A stretch of DNA of 64,000 bases from Cymodocea nodosa (lineage: Eukaryota > Streptophyta > Magnoliopsida > Alismatales > Cymodoceaceae): the NCBI GenBank assembly GCA_036874045.1, contig JAZBRI010000008.1:6153001-6217000 (forward strand), written 5' to 3'. The translations under genes were made by a program, and so were the position numbers. Below, one piece after another: positions 10,960 to 22,649 of the stretch. Within the stretch, counting starts at the first letter, position 1. Each line of letters opens with the position of its first letter. The notes beneath the pieces are model-generated. The model was not told the DNA's origin. It did no database searches and saw only the letters and a list, made by a program, of their open reading frames with translations.

Positions 10960-13170
10960 TTAATCTCTATGCCTAAGTTCATCTATTTCCTTCTGGAGTT
11001 TTTCTAATTGAAGTTCTAATTGATTAATTCTCTCTATTGCTCCTGTAATTCCTCCAAAAGATACAACTATCTCTACAGCTACAAAATTTCTGTATTCTTT
11101 CACTGAAATGGTTATTGATCTGATCCTTTTTGATGTCCATTTAGTGAAATCAATACAGTCCACCATCAGCAGTGGAATGAAATCTCCATAAAATAATTTT
11201 TTCTTCACTGTTTTCAGCTTGGAGATAAAAACTGCAGACCAATTTATTTGGATCTTATTTACAACTACATATGTGGCCCATTTGACAAATTGACTTAATT
11301 CTATGTCATGGCTCTATCGTTGATAAACATTTTTAATCAGAATGTTAGCTACCATGTGTGCTTTATCATTTAAATGCTTTAATCTGTTTAATAAAGGCAC
11401 ACCAGGATTGATAGCTAAACAATCCTTAATTTCCTATTCAGTCCACTCGATGGTAGTTGTATCTTCCAAAATTTTTATTCCTTCATTCTTTAAACCAAAA
11501 ATGTTGTGGAGAAGCTCTAGTGTTATTTGCACATCAGCTTCCTCCACGTTTGAATTTAATCATCCTTCTCCTTCTCTTAAATTTGCATCAAAATAGGGCA
11601 CTAAATTCTCATATACTACATGCTCTCTTTCTTGAGAAATGAATTACAGTAGACCTTGGAATTCAAATAAATATTTGATTTCTTGCATTCCATCCCAATT
11701 TACTGGTCTACTGTAAATAATGTCGTAACCCCTTATTTCTTGGTATTTGGTATAAGCTTCCTGACTACAAAAATGTACTTCATTCAAAATTGTTGTTTCA
11801 GTCGGGTCAGGAAGGTGACTTTGTTGTTCCAAAGGGGTTTGTACTTGCTCTTCCTCTAACATAGGTTGCATTTGAACATTTTCAACAAATTCCTGAATTT
11901 TTGTTTCTGTTTGTGGTGGTGAGCTGGCAGAACTCTCCACTCTGTCTTGAATTCTTTCCATAAATTGCTGAAGAGTTTCTTGTTCTTCAGTGGAATCTGT
12001 GAAATTATTTTTGTCCAAATGGCTTCTTTCAGCCTCTTCATTTTTTGTTCTTTCTTCTTCCTCCTGACTACCAATCTATTCTGTTACTGTTCTTTCTGAT
12101 TCTGTAATAGATTGGGATGGAGTCACGGGCAATTCAATTTCTGCCCTAATTTTTGTTTCTTCTTGTACAGGCTGTAGACTAATTTTAGCCTGATTTTCTT
12201 CTTTTCTTTGCTCCTACTACTGCAGCTCCTCCTGCTCCTCCTCAGAATCGAATAGCAGGTTAATAAAAATTTGCTCCACAGGCCTTGTTGACAATGGTAT
12301 CTCAAATTTAATTTCTTCATATTCAAACACTTTTTCTTTTCCTTTCTTTTTTCTGATTAGTTGTGCTTGTTCTTCCTCTTCATCTTCTGAAATTAAATCT
12401 ACAAAAGTAGGCTCTATAGGCCTTCGAGCCACAGGTATTGGCTCTTCCTGTTTAACTTTTTTTATAATTGCTGGTCTCGAAGGACCAACTTCATCTCTTT
12501 TTGCAGCAGGTTTGGCAGTAGCTTCTTGATGCTGTTCCATTTTGATTTTATATTGGGCTTTCAACTTTTCTACAACCCTCTCTTTGTAAAGTGCTTTAGC
12601 CACTGCCAAATCTTCTGATTCTCCTTGGTTTTTTCCAACTTGAACTAGTGTTTGAAATTCCTTTAACTCTTCTTCAATCGAAGGCCCCATCATTTCTACT
12701 CGTGCCAACGGCTTAAATGGTGGAACTGAAGGTCCTAGCTGTTGTTCCTTAGGAACAAGTTTTTCAGCAGTCGACTCCTCCTGTTCTCTAGTTGTCTCTT
12801 CTTCATTTTCTTTTCTTTCTTGCTCCCAGATCGCCCATCTAGCTCGTCTACAGATTCATTTTTTGAACCAGAGCCGGGACTTACGTTGGATTAATTCTAG
12901 GGCAACTTCATTACTTGCCCTAATTTGTCTTTCCTTGCTTACAGCTATTTCTGTTGCTATTCTGATTCGTGTTTCCATTATTTAAGGTATTTGTATACCC
13001 ATATTTACTAAATCTCTTTTGAAATTGAAAAGTTCTGATTCTACTTTTTGTAGCTCTTTCTCTCTTGTTGTATTTCTGATCTTTTGCCGCGTGTGCCATT
13101 CTTCAGACTCCTTCAGAAACTATGCGGTGTCTACTGCCTCTTCCCAGAATTCAAGCGTCATTTTCCTCAT
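10960..13170 (-). pseudogene. Env-like region of element A (coiled-coil and plant-transposon-protein modules)
   Basis: Downstream of integrase, where Athila-type elements carry an env-like gene, the minus strand holds a decayed frame from ATG 13170. The first module (13170-12217) is highly charged and coiled-coil-like with an acidic tail (SEDEEEEQ near 12390). The second (12018-10960) contains EIRGYDIIYSRPVNWDG, then YFDANLREGE and FVKWATYVVVNKIQINW. This pattern resembles the putative plant transposon protein domain common in Athila ORFs, and it ends in a short leucine-rich coiled coil (INQLELQLEKLQKEIDEL). Stops and shifts break it. No signal peptide or clear membrane span is visible, so an envelope function is not shown. 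Confidence 0.6.
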
Positions 13171-13329
13171 CGTGGAGTTACACAATAGCACAGAATCGCT
13201 CTGATTTCTACTGTTCTAGATTCTAATTGATTTGCTGGATAATGCCCCCAAAACCCTAGGTTTAAGTTTAAATAAGCCCTAAGTTTAGGCGGGTAATTGG
13301 GTCATTTCCCGAACCAACTATTACTATTT

Positions 13330-13450
13330 TATCTACGGTCTTAGTTATAGTACTCCGTTGAGTTACAATTAACTCAACGGAATAAGCTTGTTGACTAACT
13401 CAAGACTCAACGGAGTAAGCTCGTTGAGTTAAGCGTAACTCAACGGACTC
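13330..13450. repeat. CGTTGAGTTA/TAACTCAACG hairpins after the integrase spacer
   Basis: Two inverted pairs (CTCCGTTGAGTTACAATTAA with TAACTCAACGGA, and CGTTGAGTTAAGCGTAACTC with ACGG following) lie just upstream of the env-like region. The same array is in C (25080-25210) and D (38370-38475). Confidence 0.8.
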
Positions 13451-13499
13451 CCCGTACAAACAAATATAATAATAAAAATATTACAGATAATAGTTTTTC

Positions 13500-13690
13500 T
13501 GTTTTTCTTTACCAGTTTAACCGATACGATGTTTCGGTTAGACCTAAAAAAATTTTCCGATTGAACCGATACTATGTTTCGGTAAAACCAACATTTTTCT
13601 GAAAATTAATATACATATTTTTTATGTTTCGGTCATACCGATGGATCGGGTCGGTTGAACCGCAACGATTTTTATATTTTATATATATAT
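13500..13690. repeat. Tandem palindromic repeats 3' of integrase
   Basis: Repeats of AACCGATACTATGTTTCGGT and shorter forms, each with CGGTT/AACCG arms and separated by AT-rich runs, about 60-80 bp apart. Equivalent arrays lie in C (25240-25430) and, expanded, in D (37990-38320). Short tandem arrays just downstream of pol are known from large Tat/Athila elements. Confidence 0.75.
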
Positions 13691-13813
13691 ATATTTTTAA
13701 TGTTTTTATTTTTTTTATTTTTTTAAATCAACATAAAAAAAAATTGATTTTTTTTACTAAGTAAAGCTCGAGTAGTCCTCTACTCTGACTTCTTCCATAA
13801 TTCCAAAGGAGCT

Positions 13814-15451
13814 TTATGGTGTTTTCAGAATAGGTTTCAGTCTTTGTCCATTTACATTAAATATATTCTGATTTTTAGGATTTTCAATTTCAATAGCTCC
13901 ATAAGGATAAATATTTCGAACTATGTAAGGTCCTGCCCATCTAGATCTTAATTTTCCTGGATGGTTATGGAGTCTAGCCATATAAAGATATACTTCTTGT
14001 CCTATTTCAAAGCTTTTTGGAATAATTTTTCTATCATGCCAAAATTTAATTTTCTCTTTTTCTCTTACAATCTTCGAATAAGCTTCATTTCTAAATTCTT
14101 CTAATTCAATTAATTGCATTTTTCTATTTTCAGCAGTTTGATTTAAATTAGTGTTCAGAGTTTTTAATGCCCAATAAGCTTTATGTTCTATTTCAGTAAG
14201 TAAATGACAACTTTTTCCATATAATAGCCTAAAAGGTGACAGACTTAAGCTCATTTTATAAGTAGTTTTATAAGCCCAAAGTGCATCTATCAATCTATTA
14301 GCCCAATCTGTTCTAGTAGGATTTACTACTTTTTTTAAGATTAACTTAATTTGTTTGTTTGCACTTTCTACTTGTCCACTTGTTTGCAGATGATATGATG
14401 TTGCAATTTTGTGGTTTACTCCATATTTCTTCATTAAGGCTTCAAAACTTCTATTACAGAAATGAGTTCCTCTATCATTGATAATAGCTTTAGGTATTCC
14501 AAATCTGGCAAATATATTTATTCTTATAAATTGTATTACCACTTTGTTGTCATTAGTTTTTGTAAGAATAGCTTCTATCCATTTAGATACATAATCCACC
14601 CCCAACAATATGTAATTAAATTGATTAGACATAGGAAATGAACCCATAAAATCTATTCCCCACACATCAAAGATTTCAACCTCAACAATAGGATTAAGAG
14701 GCATCATATTCCTCTTTGATATTCTTCCTATTTGTTGACATCTTAAACAACTTAAGCAATATTTACAAGCATCTTTGAATAGTGTTGGCCAATAAAACCC
14801 ACATTGCAGAATTTTTGCAGTAGTTTCCCCTGAACCAAAATGCCCTCCACAAGCTTGGTCATGATAGAAAGACAATATGCTCGGATATTCAGTTTCTGGA
14901 ACACACCTCCTTAAAACCAGATCAGGACATTTCTTAAATAAGTATGGGTCTTCCCAATAGTAATATTTTACTCTTGAGAAAAACAATTTCTTATCCTGTC
15001 TATTCCAATCCTTAGGTGTTAAACCAGTAACTAAGTAGTTAACTATGTCTGCATACCAAGGCATTGTGTTGATGGTCATTAATTGTTCATCAAGAAAACT
15101 ATCCTTAATTTCAATATTTGATTTTTCTATTTGTAATCTTGATAAATGATCTGCTACTACATTCTCACAACCTTTTTTATCTTTAATTTCTAGATCAAAT
15201 TCTTGTAATAATAATATCCATCGGATCAATCTAGGTTTAATTTCTTTTTTCTTTATTAGATGTTTTAGAGCTGAATGATCCGTGTATACTATTACTTTAG
15301 CTCCAATTAGATATGATCTAAACTTTTCTAAGGCAAACACAATAGCTAATAATTCTTTTTCAGTAGTTGTGTAATTAACTTGAGCATCATTTAAGGTTTT
15401 ACTTGCATAATGAATCACCCTACGAGATTTTTCTATTTTTTGTCCCAACAA
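13814..15451 (-). CDS. RNase H and integrase of element A (545 codons open)
   Basis: This is the longest open part of A's pol. RNase H occupies residues 1-110 ([19 protein letters not shown]). The integrase zinc-binding HHCC domain has H197, H204 and a CLSCLRC cluster near 232-238. The catalytic core has Asp 267 (GIDFMG), Asp 326 (NDRGTH) and Glu 362 (QVESANK), all present. The C-terminus has the [18 protein letters not shown] chromoless tail typical of Athila. The ATG at 15451 is not the natural start; the frame continues upstream into RT through a stop. It could only be made as part of a polyprotein, so on its own it is a fragment. Confidence 0.85.
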   Translation of the reverse strand: MLGQKIEKSRRVIHYASKTLNDAQVNYTTTEKELLAIVFALEKFRSYLIGAKVIVYTDHSALKHLIKKKEIKPRLIRWILLLQEFDLEIKDKKGCENVVADHLSRLQIEKSNIEIKDSFLDEQLMTINTMPWYADIVNYLVTGLTPKDWNRQDKKLFFSRVKYYYWEDPYLFKKCPDLVLRRCVPETEYPSILSFYHDQACGGHFGSGETTAKILQCGFYWPTLFKDACKYCLSCLRCQQIGRISKRNMMPLNPIVEVEIFDVWGIDFMGSFPMSNQFNYILLGVDYVSKWIEAILTKTNDNKVVIQFIRINIFARFGIPKAIINDRGTHFCNRSFEALMKKYGVNHKIATSYHLQTSGQVESANKQIKLILKKVVNPTRTDWANRLIDALWAYKTTYKMSLSLSPFRLLYGKSCHLLTEIEHKAYWALKTLNTNLNQTAENRKMQLIELEEFRNEAYSKIVREKEKIKFWHDRKIIPKSFEIGQEVYLYMARLHNHPGKLRSRWAGPYIVRNIYPYGAIEIENPKNQNIFNVNGQRLKPILKTP

Positions 15452-15479
15452 TGCTCCTACAGCAAAATCAGAAGCATCG

Positions 15480-16553
15480 CACGTTAATTCAAATGGATAG
15501 TTCTAATCAGGTGCTTGAATTATAGGAGTTGAAATTAAGCTAGTCTTAAGTCTGAAAAATGCTTACAATTTTTGTCAAAGTTAAATGAGACATCTTTTAA
15601 TAGATTAGTTAAAGGTCTAGCTATTTTGCTAAAGTCTTTAATAAATCTTCTATAAAAACCAGCATGTCCTAGAAATGATCTAATATCTTTTACTAATTTA
15701 GGTTCTAGTAGATTAGAAATTACTTCTATTTTAGCTTTATCTACTTCCAACCCTTTCTTAGAAGCAACATGCCCTAAGACTATTCCTTGTTTAACCATGA
15801 AGTGACATTTTTCCCAATTTAAAACTAGATTTTTTTCACACAACGTTTTAATATTTGGTCTAAATTACTTAAACAAACTTCATATGAGTTGCCATATACA
15901 GTAAAATCATTCATAAATATTTCTAAGAAATCTTCAGTCATTCCAGTAAATATGCCCTACATACACCTTTGAAAGGTAACTGGTGCATTGCATAATCCGA
16001 ATGACATTCTCTTAAAAGCATAAGTTCCATTAGGACAGGTTAAAGTTGTTTTCTCTTGATCCTCTAATGCTACTGGAATTTGATTATACCCTGAATACCT
16101 GTCTAGGAAACAAAAATATTCTTGCCCTACTAATCTATACATCATTTGATCTATAAAAGGTAAGGGAAAATGATCTTTCTTAGTCACAACATTCAGTTTT
16201 CTATAGTCTATACATACTCTCTAGCCTGATTGAATTCTAATAGGTATTAAGTCTTGACTTTCATTCCAAATAACTGTTAATCTTGATTTCTTGGGAACTA
16301 CATGGATTGGGCTAACCCACGAGCTATCAGAAATCGGATAAATTATGTCATTATCTAACCATTTCACTATTTCCTTCTTGACTACTTCTTTAAGGTTTGA
16401 ATTTAATCTCCTTTCAGGAATTCTAACAGGTTTAGCATTCTCTTCTAAATATATGTGGTGACAGCATAAAGTTGAACTTAACCCTTTTATATCAGTCATA
16501 GTCCATCATATTGCTTCTTTATAACTTTTTACTACATCTTTTAATTTAGCTAT
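15480..16553 (-). pseudogene. Reverse transcriptase of element A, catalytic Asp lost
   Basis: Fragments in several frames carry RT blocks WVSPIHVVPKK, RVCIDYRKLN, DRYSGYNQIP, FGLCNAPVTFQRCM, LGHVASKKGLEVD and [19 protein letters not shown]. The active-site box reads F-M-N-D where C and other gypsy elements have F-M-D-D; codon 15909-15911 is AAT rather than GAT. Stops near 15958, 16220 and 16500 and shifts add to the damage, so no RT activity is expected. Confidence 0.9.
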
Positions 16554-17468
16554 TTAATCTTCTTTTAAATCTGAAGCAATAATGATTGGATAGGTTCGCT
16601 TATCTTCTAGAAATATATAGGTTAATTTAGGAGGTAAATGTTTTAATTCTAAATGCTGCCCATCAGAAGCTAGAGCTCCTAATTGAACATCATCATTTTC
16701 TAAATTAATTTCTTCCAGATCTCCTTCTACATTTATGCTTTCACTTTCTTCTAAAATTTTAGAATTGATTTGCCTATTTAATTCTTCTTGAATCACATCA
16801 TCTAACATATCTCCTTCATCCTCTAAAAAGTCTATGGTATGTAAGGACATTTCTAATTCCTCAAACCTTTTTGGTTTGAAAATATTTAATTGAGTATCCT
16901 CATTACCATATGCTAACTTCATTACTCCAATTTTACAATTTATAGCAGCCCTTGATGTTGCTAAAAATGGCCTTCCCAAAATTAAAGATGTATCACTATT
17001 TTTATGCTTAATTTGTTGGCAATCCAAAATTACAATATCAACAAGATATATAAAATTTTTGATTTTAATGAAGACATCCTCTATTTTTCCTCTAGGGTAT
17101 CTTATACTTCTATCAGCTAATTGAATAACCGTACTAGTAGGAGTCAAGCCTTCTAATCCTAAGGATGCAAATATATCACTTGGCATAACATTTATACCTG
17201 CACCTAAGTCTATTAAGGTTCTTTTTAGAATGGTATTTCCTATGGTGCACGATATAACAGGGATTCCAAGATCAGATAACTTTTTTGGAATTTGTGGCAG
17301 AAATAGGGAACTACTTTGCTCAGCTAAAAAGACCTTTCTAAGAACTTTTCGCTCTCTTTTCCTAGTACACCAATCCTTCAGAAATTTAGCACAAGGTGGC
17401 ATTTTCTGCAATAGATCTAACAAAGGAATGTTAACTTGTACTTTTTTAAAAATTTCTCTGATTTTTTC
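16554..17468 (-). pseudogene. Protease region of element A
   Basis: After the in-frame stop at 17469 the frame continues with PLLDLLQKMP and CAKFLKDWCT, then an aspartic protease with DLGAGINVMP as active site and ILGRPFLATSRA as flap end. DLGA instead of DSGA is usual for Athila-type elements. The frame ends at a TAA (16554-16556) where C has Gln, by a C-to-T change. Confidence 0.85.
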
Positions 17469-20257
17469 TTATTTTTCAGGTATTATTTGTTGTAATCGTT
17501 CAAGATAGGGTGCTAAAGATTTTGATTTCAAAGATTCTTTTTCTTTCAGTTGATTTGTTTGATCATTTTTAGCTTCATTAGCAGATTCAGATTGTTCTTC
17601 AGTGATTTCTAGATTTTCAGCTATTACATTTTCATTATCATTTTGATTTTTACTCTTATCCACCTTCATATTATTTTCATTTTGAGTTCTTGGTGGTATA
17701 TCAGTTCCAGATCTTAATGTTACACATACATCTTCCAGATTTTCGTTACTCTTATGATATTTTTGTATATCATTTTCATGATTATGATCTTCAATTGTTT
17801 TAAGTTTTAAGGTGCATTCTTTAAATTCTCTTGCATTAATATTTTCTGTTTGCTGTATATTTTGCAAATTATGTAGGTTTATAACATTATAATTTTCATT
17901 GTCTTGTTGCATAATGTTCGTGTTTTCCCAGCACTACACTAGTAAAACTTGGATTTGTTACTTCTATTTTTACTTAGTTAATTTATCTTTATGCCTATTC
18001 TTTCTTTTAGAAGTAAACAAACAACCTTTAATACAATTTAGATATTAATTCCAATTTGTACTTTAACTGCAAGTGCATAGTGTCTATTGTATCAGTGTGC
18101 AAGTACAGGTCGATCCCATAGGGAATTGCTAACGAATTTAAGAAATGTTTGATTGTGAACAATTCAAATTTATATTTAATAAGCACTCCGTTGAGTTACA
18201 GTTAACTCAACGGACTAAGTTCGTTGAGTTATTGATAACTCAACGGACTATCCTCGTGGACTTAAGTTAACTCCACGAGCCTGTCTCTTCTTTATAATAC
18301 TGCTAATTACAGAGGAATTCGACTAACCATTGGGCGATTCCACAAATTGTAAATAACATCAATTAAGCTTTTTAATGCTAGTTAATATTGGATTTATCAT
18401 TATGCAATACTAACATTCAGATGATTCAAACAGTAACCATTAAAATCTTTAATTTGTTTTGTACGAACCAATTTCAGTAAACTATAAAATTAAAACTAAC
18501 ATAAAACAATCATAAAATTGATACAGATAACATTAATCACGATACAACACCAACAATACAACACTCAAATACAACATACAAACAAAGATAAATTGTTTTT
18601 GGTATTTTTGTTTTGATGTGATGGGCGAAAGGTGAAATGTAAAGTAATTTCACTTGATAGTAAATACTTCCGACACTACTTGCAACACAATTACACCACT
18701 GAAAATTGAACCACTTACAATTCTGTCTCCTCTCCCTATAGAATCACGAGTCCAGAATAGCAAGATGATCTCCTCTTCAGTATGCAGGCATCAACCCGAA
18801 GCCAAGGCTAAAAGCTTTACGATCTCCTGAAATATGAGTCGGCACTTGGTGAAAATGTCTTCCCTTCCCGCGACGCGATCACTCCTCACAGTGGTTGTCA
18901 GGCATTGTGTTTGGCTCGGAATCGACCCGACATCAGGCAAGTATCCTCACAGACCTCCGATGATTGGTGATTATGGTGGTGATACGATGGTTGGTGTGAT
19001 ACTTCGGAGAATCGCCAATACTGTCTGTAGAAAGCTCGGTGCTCCTCCTCTGTATACACTGGCCGTCCATCGATCACACCCTTTCTTTTTTTTCTTCTTT
19101 TCTTTTATATTTCTTCAGTGGTAACTGCTTCTGCTTGAATGGTCGGTTGGATTTCCTTCCTTCAGATCAACGGCGATGATTTCTTTCTCCCTACGCGATT
19201 GAATTCCTGCGTGATACGTGCAAACGTAGTTTTTCCTTCCAACTGTATGTTCCTGCAATCGCTATAGTGGCATATTAGAAAATATATAATCCATGGAGTT
19301 ACAGATAACTCAACGTACTTCCTTCGTTGAATTAACTATAAAACACGTGCAAAAATAACAACTTAAGTTTATAACGCTAACCTAACGCGTTGCCTTAGTG
19401 TATTTTCATGTAACTCAATGCGTGCAGTTATACTAACTTAACGAGTTATAACGTAAGTAAATCTACCAGCTCTCAACACGTGTCAGCATCAGTTTAAACA
19501 TAAAATAACATTCCGGAGAGTTACATGTATAACTATCCGATGCTCAGATGCATTTTCGGATACTTAAGAATTTCACAGCCTGCAATTTATCGACAGTTCA
19601 TAAATGTACTAAATTAACATTAATTTCCCAAAATTAAGCAGATTCTTCAATTAAAGCATATAACAGTGCAATTATAACATAATGGCTTAATTCTCATATG
19701 ATAAGCTAAATATTATGTAATTAACCATCATTTAACTGTTAATAATATGCACTTTTTCATTCTAAACACATAACTTGTATTTTCATTGTATATTCGTCTA
19801 ATGCTTTTAATTTTCTTTCCAGATCATCCAATTTCATTGCATTCAATTTTTGATCAATTTTCATTATGGTTTTTTTAGTTCCGTAAATTATATCCTTTTT
19901 AGGTTCTGAATATGCTTCCTTATAATTTAATTGGTTGACTTCTTGTTGTTGACACATAAAGTATTCCAGTTTGTCTAGATTTTGCTCTATACTACGCTCC
20001 AGTCTGTCATAGCTATCCCAAACTTCCGTGTCTCTCAACATATTACACATTCTATACTGACCATCAGTTGAGTAAACTATAGGATTCTCATACTCAACTC
20101 TATTATATTGAGGATAATTCATTTGTTTTTCATGGAATCTAACCATTTGTAAACGTCTCAATTTCAAACAGTCAGAAATGTCATGTCCTTCAGAATTACA
20201 GAATTCACATATGCTAATTACAGGTTTCAAAAATCTTTGAGCATAAGCATATGCCAT
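17469..20257 (-). pseudogene. Zinc-knuckle half of gag of element A, split by a solo LTR
   Basis: The start is ATG 20257 (MAYAYAQRF), conserved in C (30139) and D (36883). A knuckle [14 protein letters not shown] follows near residue 20, then a charged, low-complexity gag C-terminus with CVTLRSG typical of Athila. The part 20257-19769 joins in sense to 17914-17469; between them a solo LTR is inserted. No capsid domain precedes the knuckle; a capsid frame is instead at 9136-9771. The frame ends at TAA 17469-17471, and C has the same TAA at the same codon. Confidence 0.8.
17915..19768 (-). mobile_element. Solo LTR of the A/C/D family inside gag of A
   Basis: It is a complete LTR (1854 bp, minus orientation) flanked by perfect 5-bp duplications CATAA at 17910-17914 and 19769-19773. 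Copy C preserves the empty site (TTGCATAACTTG at about 29651), proving an insertion. The internal region has been removed by LTR-LTR recombination. It is shorter than A's LTRs, mainly through loss of part of the CGGATAGTTA hairpin array. Confidence 0.95.
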
Positions 20258-20361
20258 ATTCTCAATTACAGAAAAAAGCACACAACTCTGGCTATTAAAA
20301 CGAAACAGCTCTAACAGTTGCTTATTTCTATTCAATTTAATTTAATTTAATTCAATTCAAT

Positions 20362-20379
20362 TCCTCGGCAACGGTGCCA
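20362..20379 (-). other. Primer-binding site of element A (tRNA-Asp)
   Basis: Minus-strand TGGCACCGTTGCCGAGGA follows the 5' LTR by 7 nt. It matches the plant tRNA-Asp 3' end complement TGGCGCCGTTGCCGGGGA with two G-to-A changes; D keeps the exact form. Confidence 0.9.
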
Positions 20380-20386
20380 TAAAAAT

Positions 20387-22649
20387 TGTTTGTGTTTTCC
20401 CAACATTACACTAGAAAAACTTGGATTTATTACTTCTATTTTTACTTAGTTAATTTATCTTTATGCCTATTCTTTCTTTTAGAAGTAAACAAACAACCTT
20501 TAGTACAATTTAGATATTAATTCCAATTTGTACTTTAACTGCAAGTGCATAGTGTCTATTATATTAGTGTGTAAGTACAGGTCGATCCCATAGGGAATTG
20601 CTGAAGAATTTGAGAACTGTTCGTTTGTTAACAATCAAATTTATATATTCAATAAGCTCTCCGTTGAATTACAGTTAACTCAACGGACAAAGTTCATTGA
20701 GTTATGGCTAACTCAACGGACTAACCTCGTGGACTTAAGTTAACTCCACGAGCCTGTCTTTTCTTTTTAATACTGCTATTTACAGAGGAATTCGACCAAC
20801 CATTAGGCGATTCCACAGATTGTAAATAACATCAATTAAGCTCTTTAATGTTAGTTAACAATAGTTTTATCATTAAGCAATACTAATATTCAGATAATTC
20901 AAACAGTAACCATTAAAATCTTTAAGTCTTTTGAACGAACCAATTTTTGTAAACTGTAAAACTAAAACAAACATAAAACAATCACAACACTGACAAAGAT
21001 AACATTAATCACGATACAACACAAACAATACAACACTCAAATACAACATACAAACATAGATAAATTATTTTTGGTATTTTTGTTTTAAATATGAACATGG
21101 AAATGGGCGAAAGGTGAAATGTAAAGTAATCTCACTTGACAGTAAATACTTCCAACACTACTTGCAACGCGATTACACCACTGAAAATTAACCACTTACA
21201 ATTCTGTCTCCTTTCCTTATAGAATTGCTAGTCCAGAATTGCAAGATAATCTTTTCTTCAGCATACAGGCATCAACCTGAAGCCAAGGCTAAAAGCTTTA
21301 TGATCTCCTGAAATATGAGTCAGCACTTGGTGAAAATGGCTTCCCTTCCCATGACGCGATCACTCCTCACAATGGTTGTCAGGCACTGTGTTTGGCTCGG
21401 AATCGACCTGACATCAAGAAAGTATTCTCACAGACCTCCGATGGTTGGTGATTGTGGTGGTGGTAACGATGGTTAGTGTGATACTTTGGAGAATCGCCGA
21501 TACTGTCTGTAGAAAGCTCGGTGCTCCTCCTCTATATACACTGGCCGTCCATCGATCACACACTTTCTTCTTTTTCTTTTATATTTCTTTAGTAGTAACT
21601 ACTTCTACTTGAATGGTCGGTTGGATTTCCTTCATTCATATCAATGGCGATGCTTTCTTCTCCCTGCGACGATACGTGCAGTCATGGTTTTTCTTCCAAC
21701 TGTCCTGTTTCTGCAATCGCTATAGTGGCATAATAGAAAATATAAAGAAATAAGCTGCTAACATAACGTGTTGCCTTAGTGTTTATTCATGTAACTCAAC
21801 GCGTACAGTTATGCTAACTTAACGAGTTAAACATGTGCATCTTACGTGATATACTAAAGCATTTAAATTCAACACGTGCATAAATTTAACTATCTGATGC
21901 TCAGGTGCATTTCGGATACTTATAAACTTAACTATTCGATGCTCAGATGCATTTCAGATAGTTACAAATAACTCATCAATATATAACTTAAGTAAATCTA
22001 CCAGATCTTGACACATGTCAATAGCAGTTTAATCATAAAATAACATTTCAGAGAGTTATATGTCTAACTATCCGATGCTCAGATGCATTTGGGATAGTTA
22101 CAACTAACTCACTGAAAATCCACTTAAGTCACTTTACTAGAACATGACACGTGTCATCAGCAGTTTTATAATAAAAGGAGATTTCGGAGAGTTATAGGGA
22201 TAACTATCCGATGCCTAACTGCAATTTCGGATAGCTATAGATAACTCACCGAAAGTTCACTTAAGTCATGCATTATGGTTTCGACACGTGTACTTCAGGA
22301 AATAATAAAATATTCTCTCAAAACATAACTGTTCGGTAATTTAAACATAACTATCTGATACATTTTCGGTCTGTTAAACATAATTGTTCGAATATGTTCG
22401 ATATGTTAAACATAACTGTCCGAATTATCAGAAAATTTGGATATTTAAGAATTTCATAGCCTGCAACTTACCAACAGTTCAGAAATGTACTAAATTGACA
22501 TTAATTCCCCAAAATTTAGCAGATTCTTCAATTAAAGCATATAACAGTGCAATTATAACATAATGGCTTAATTCTTATATGATAAGCTAAATATTATGCA
22601 ATTAACCATCATTTAACCGTTAATAATATGCACTTTTTCATTCTAAATA
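20387..22649 (-). repeat. 5' LTR of element A
   Basis: 2263 bp, co-linear with the 3' LTR and with the same hairpin arrays and GACACGTGTC palindrome (near 22147). Its outer end reads TCTAAATA, a C-to-T change of the TCTAAACA end of the other copies. It abuts the resumption of the copia B integrase at 22650. Confidence 0.9.

Larger units (their letters stand above)
3757..22649 (-). mobile_element. Giant Athila-like Ty3/gypsy element A
   Basis: It lies between two 2.25-kb LTRs and is read on the minus strand. The order is 5' LTR (22649-20387), tRNA-Asp primer site, zinc-knuckle gag segment, protease, RT, RNase H, integrase, repeat-rich spacer, env-like region, separate capsid frame, F-box frame, PPT2, PPT1 and 3' LTR (6008-3757). 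Protease (DLGA active site), RT and integrase resemble plant Athila elements. It is inserted into the integrase of copia B; flanks GGAAG and GGAAT agree at 4 of 5 bases. Without the 1.85-kb solo LTR in its gag the element is about 17 kb. RT has lost a catalytic Asp and several frames have stops, so it is not autonomous now. Confidence 0.9.

Noticed and set aside
11342-11642. Plus-strand frames within the env-like region
   Set aside because: They are antisense to the env-like module, which has recognisable protein patterns on the minus strand.
10960-13170. Env-like region as a proven retroviral envelope
   Set aside because: Only its position and the plant-transposon-protein pattern support it; no signal peptide, fusion peptide or transmembrane segment is visible.
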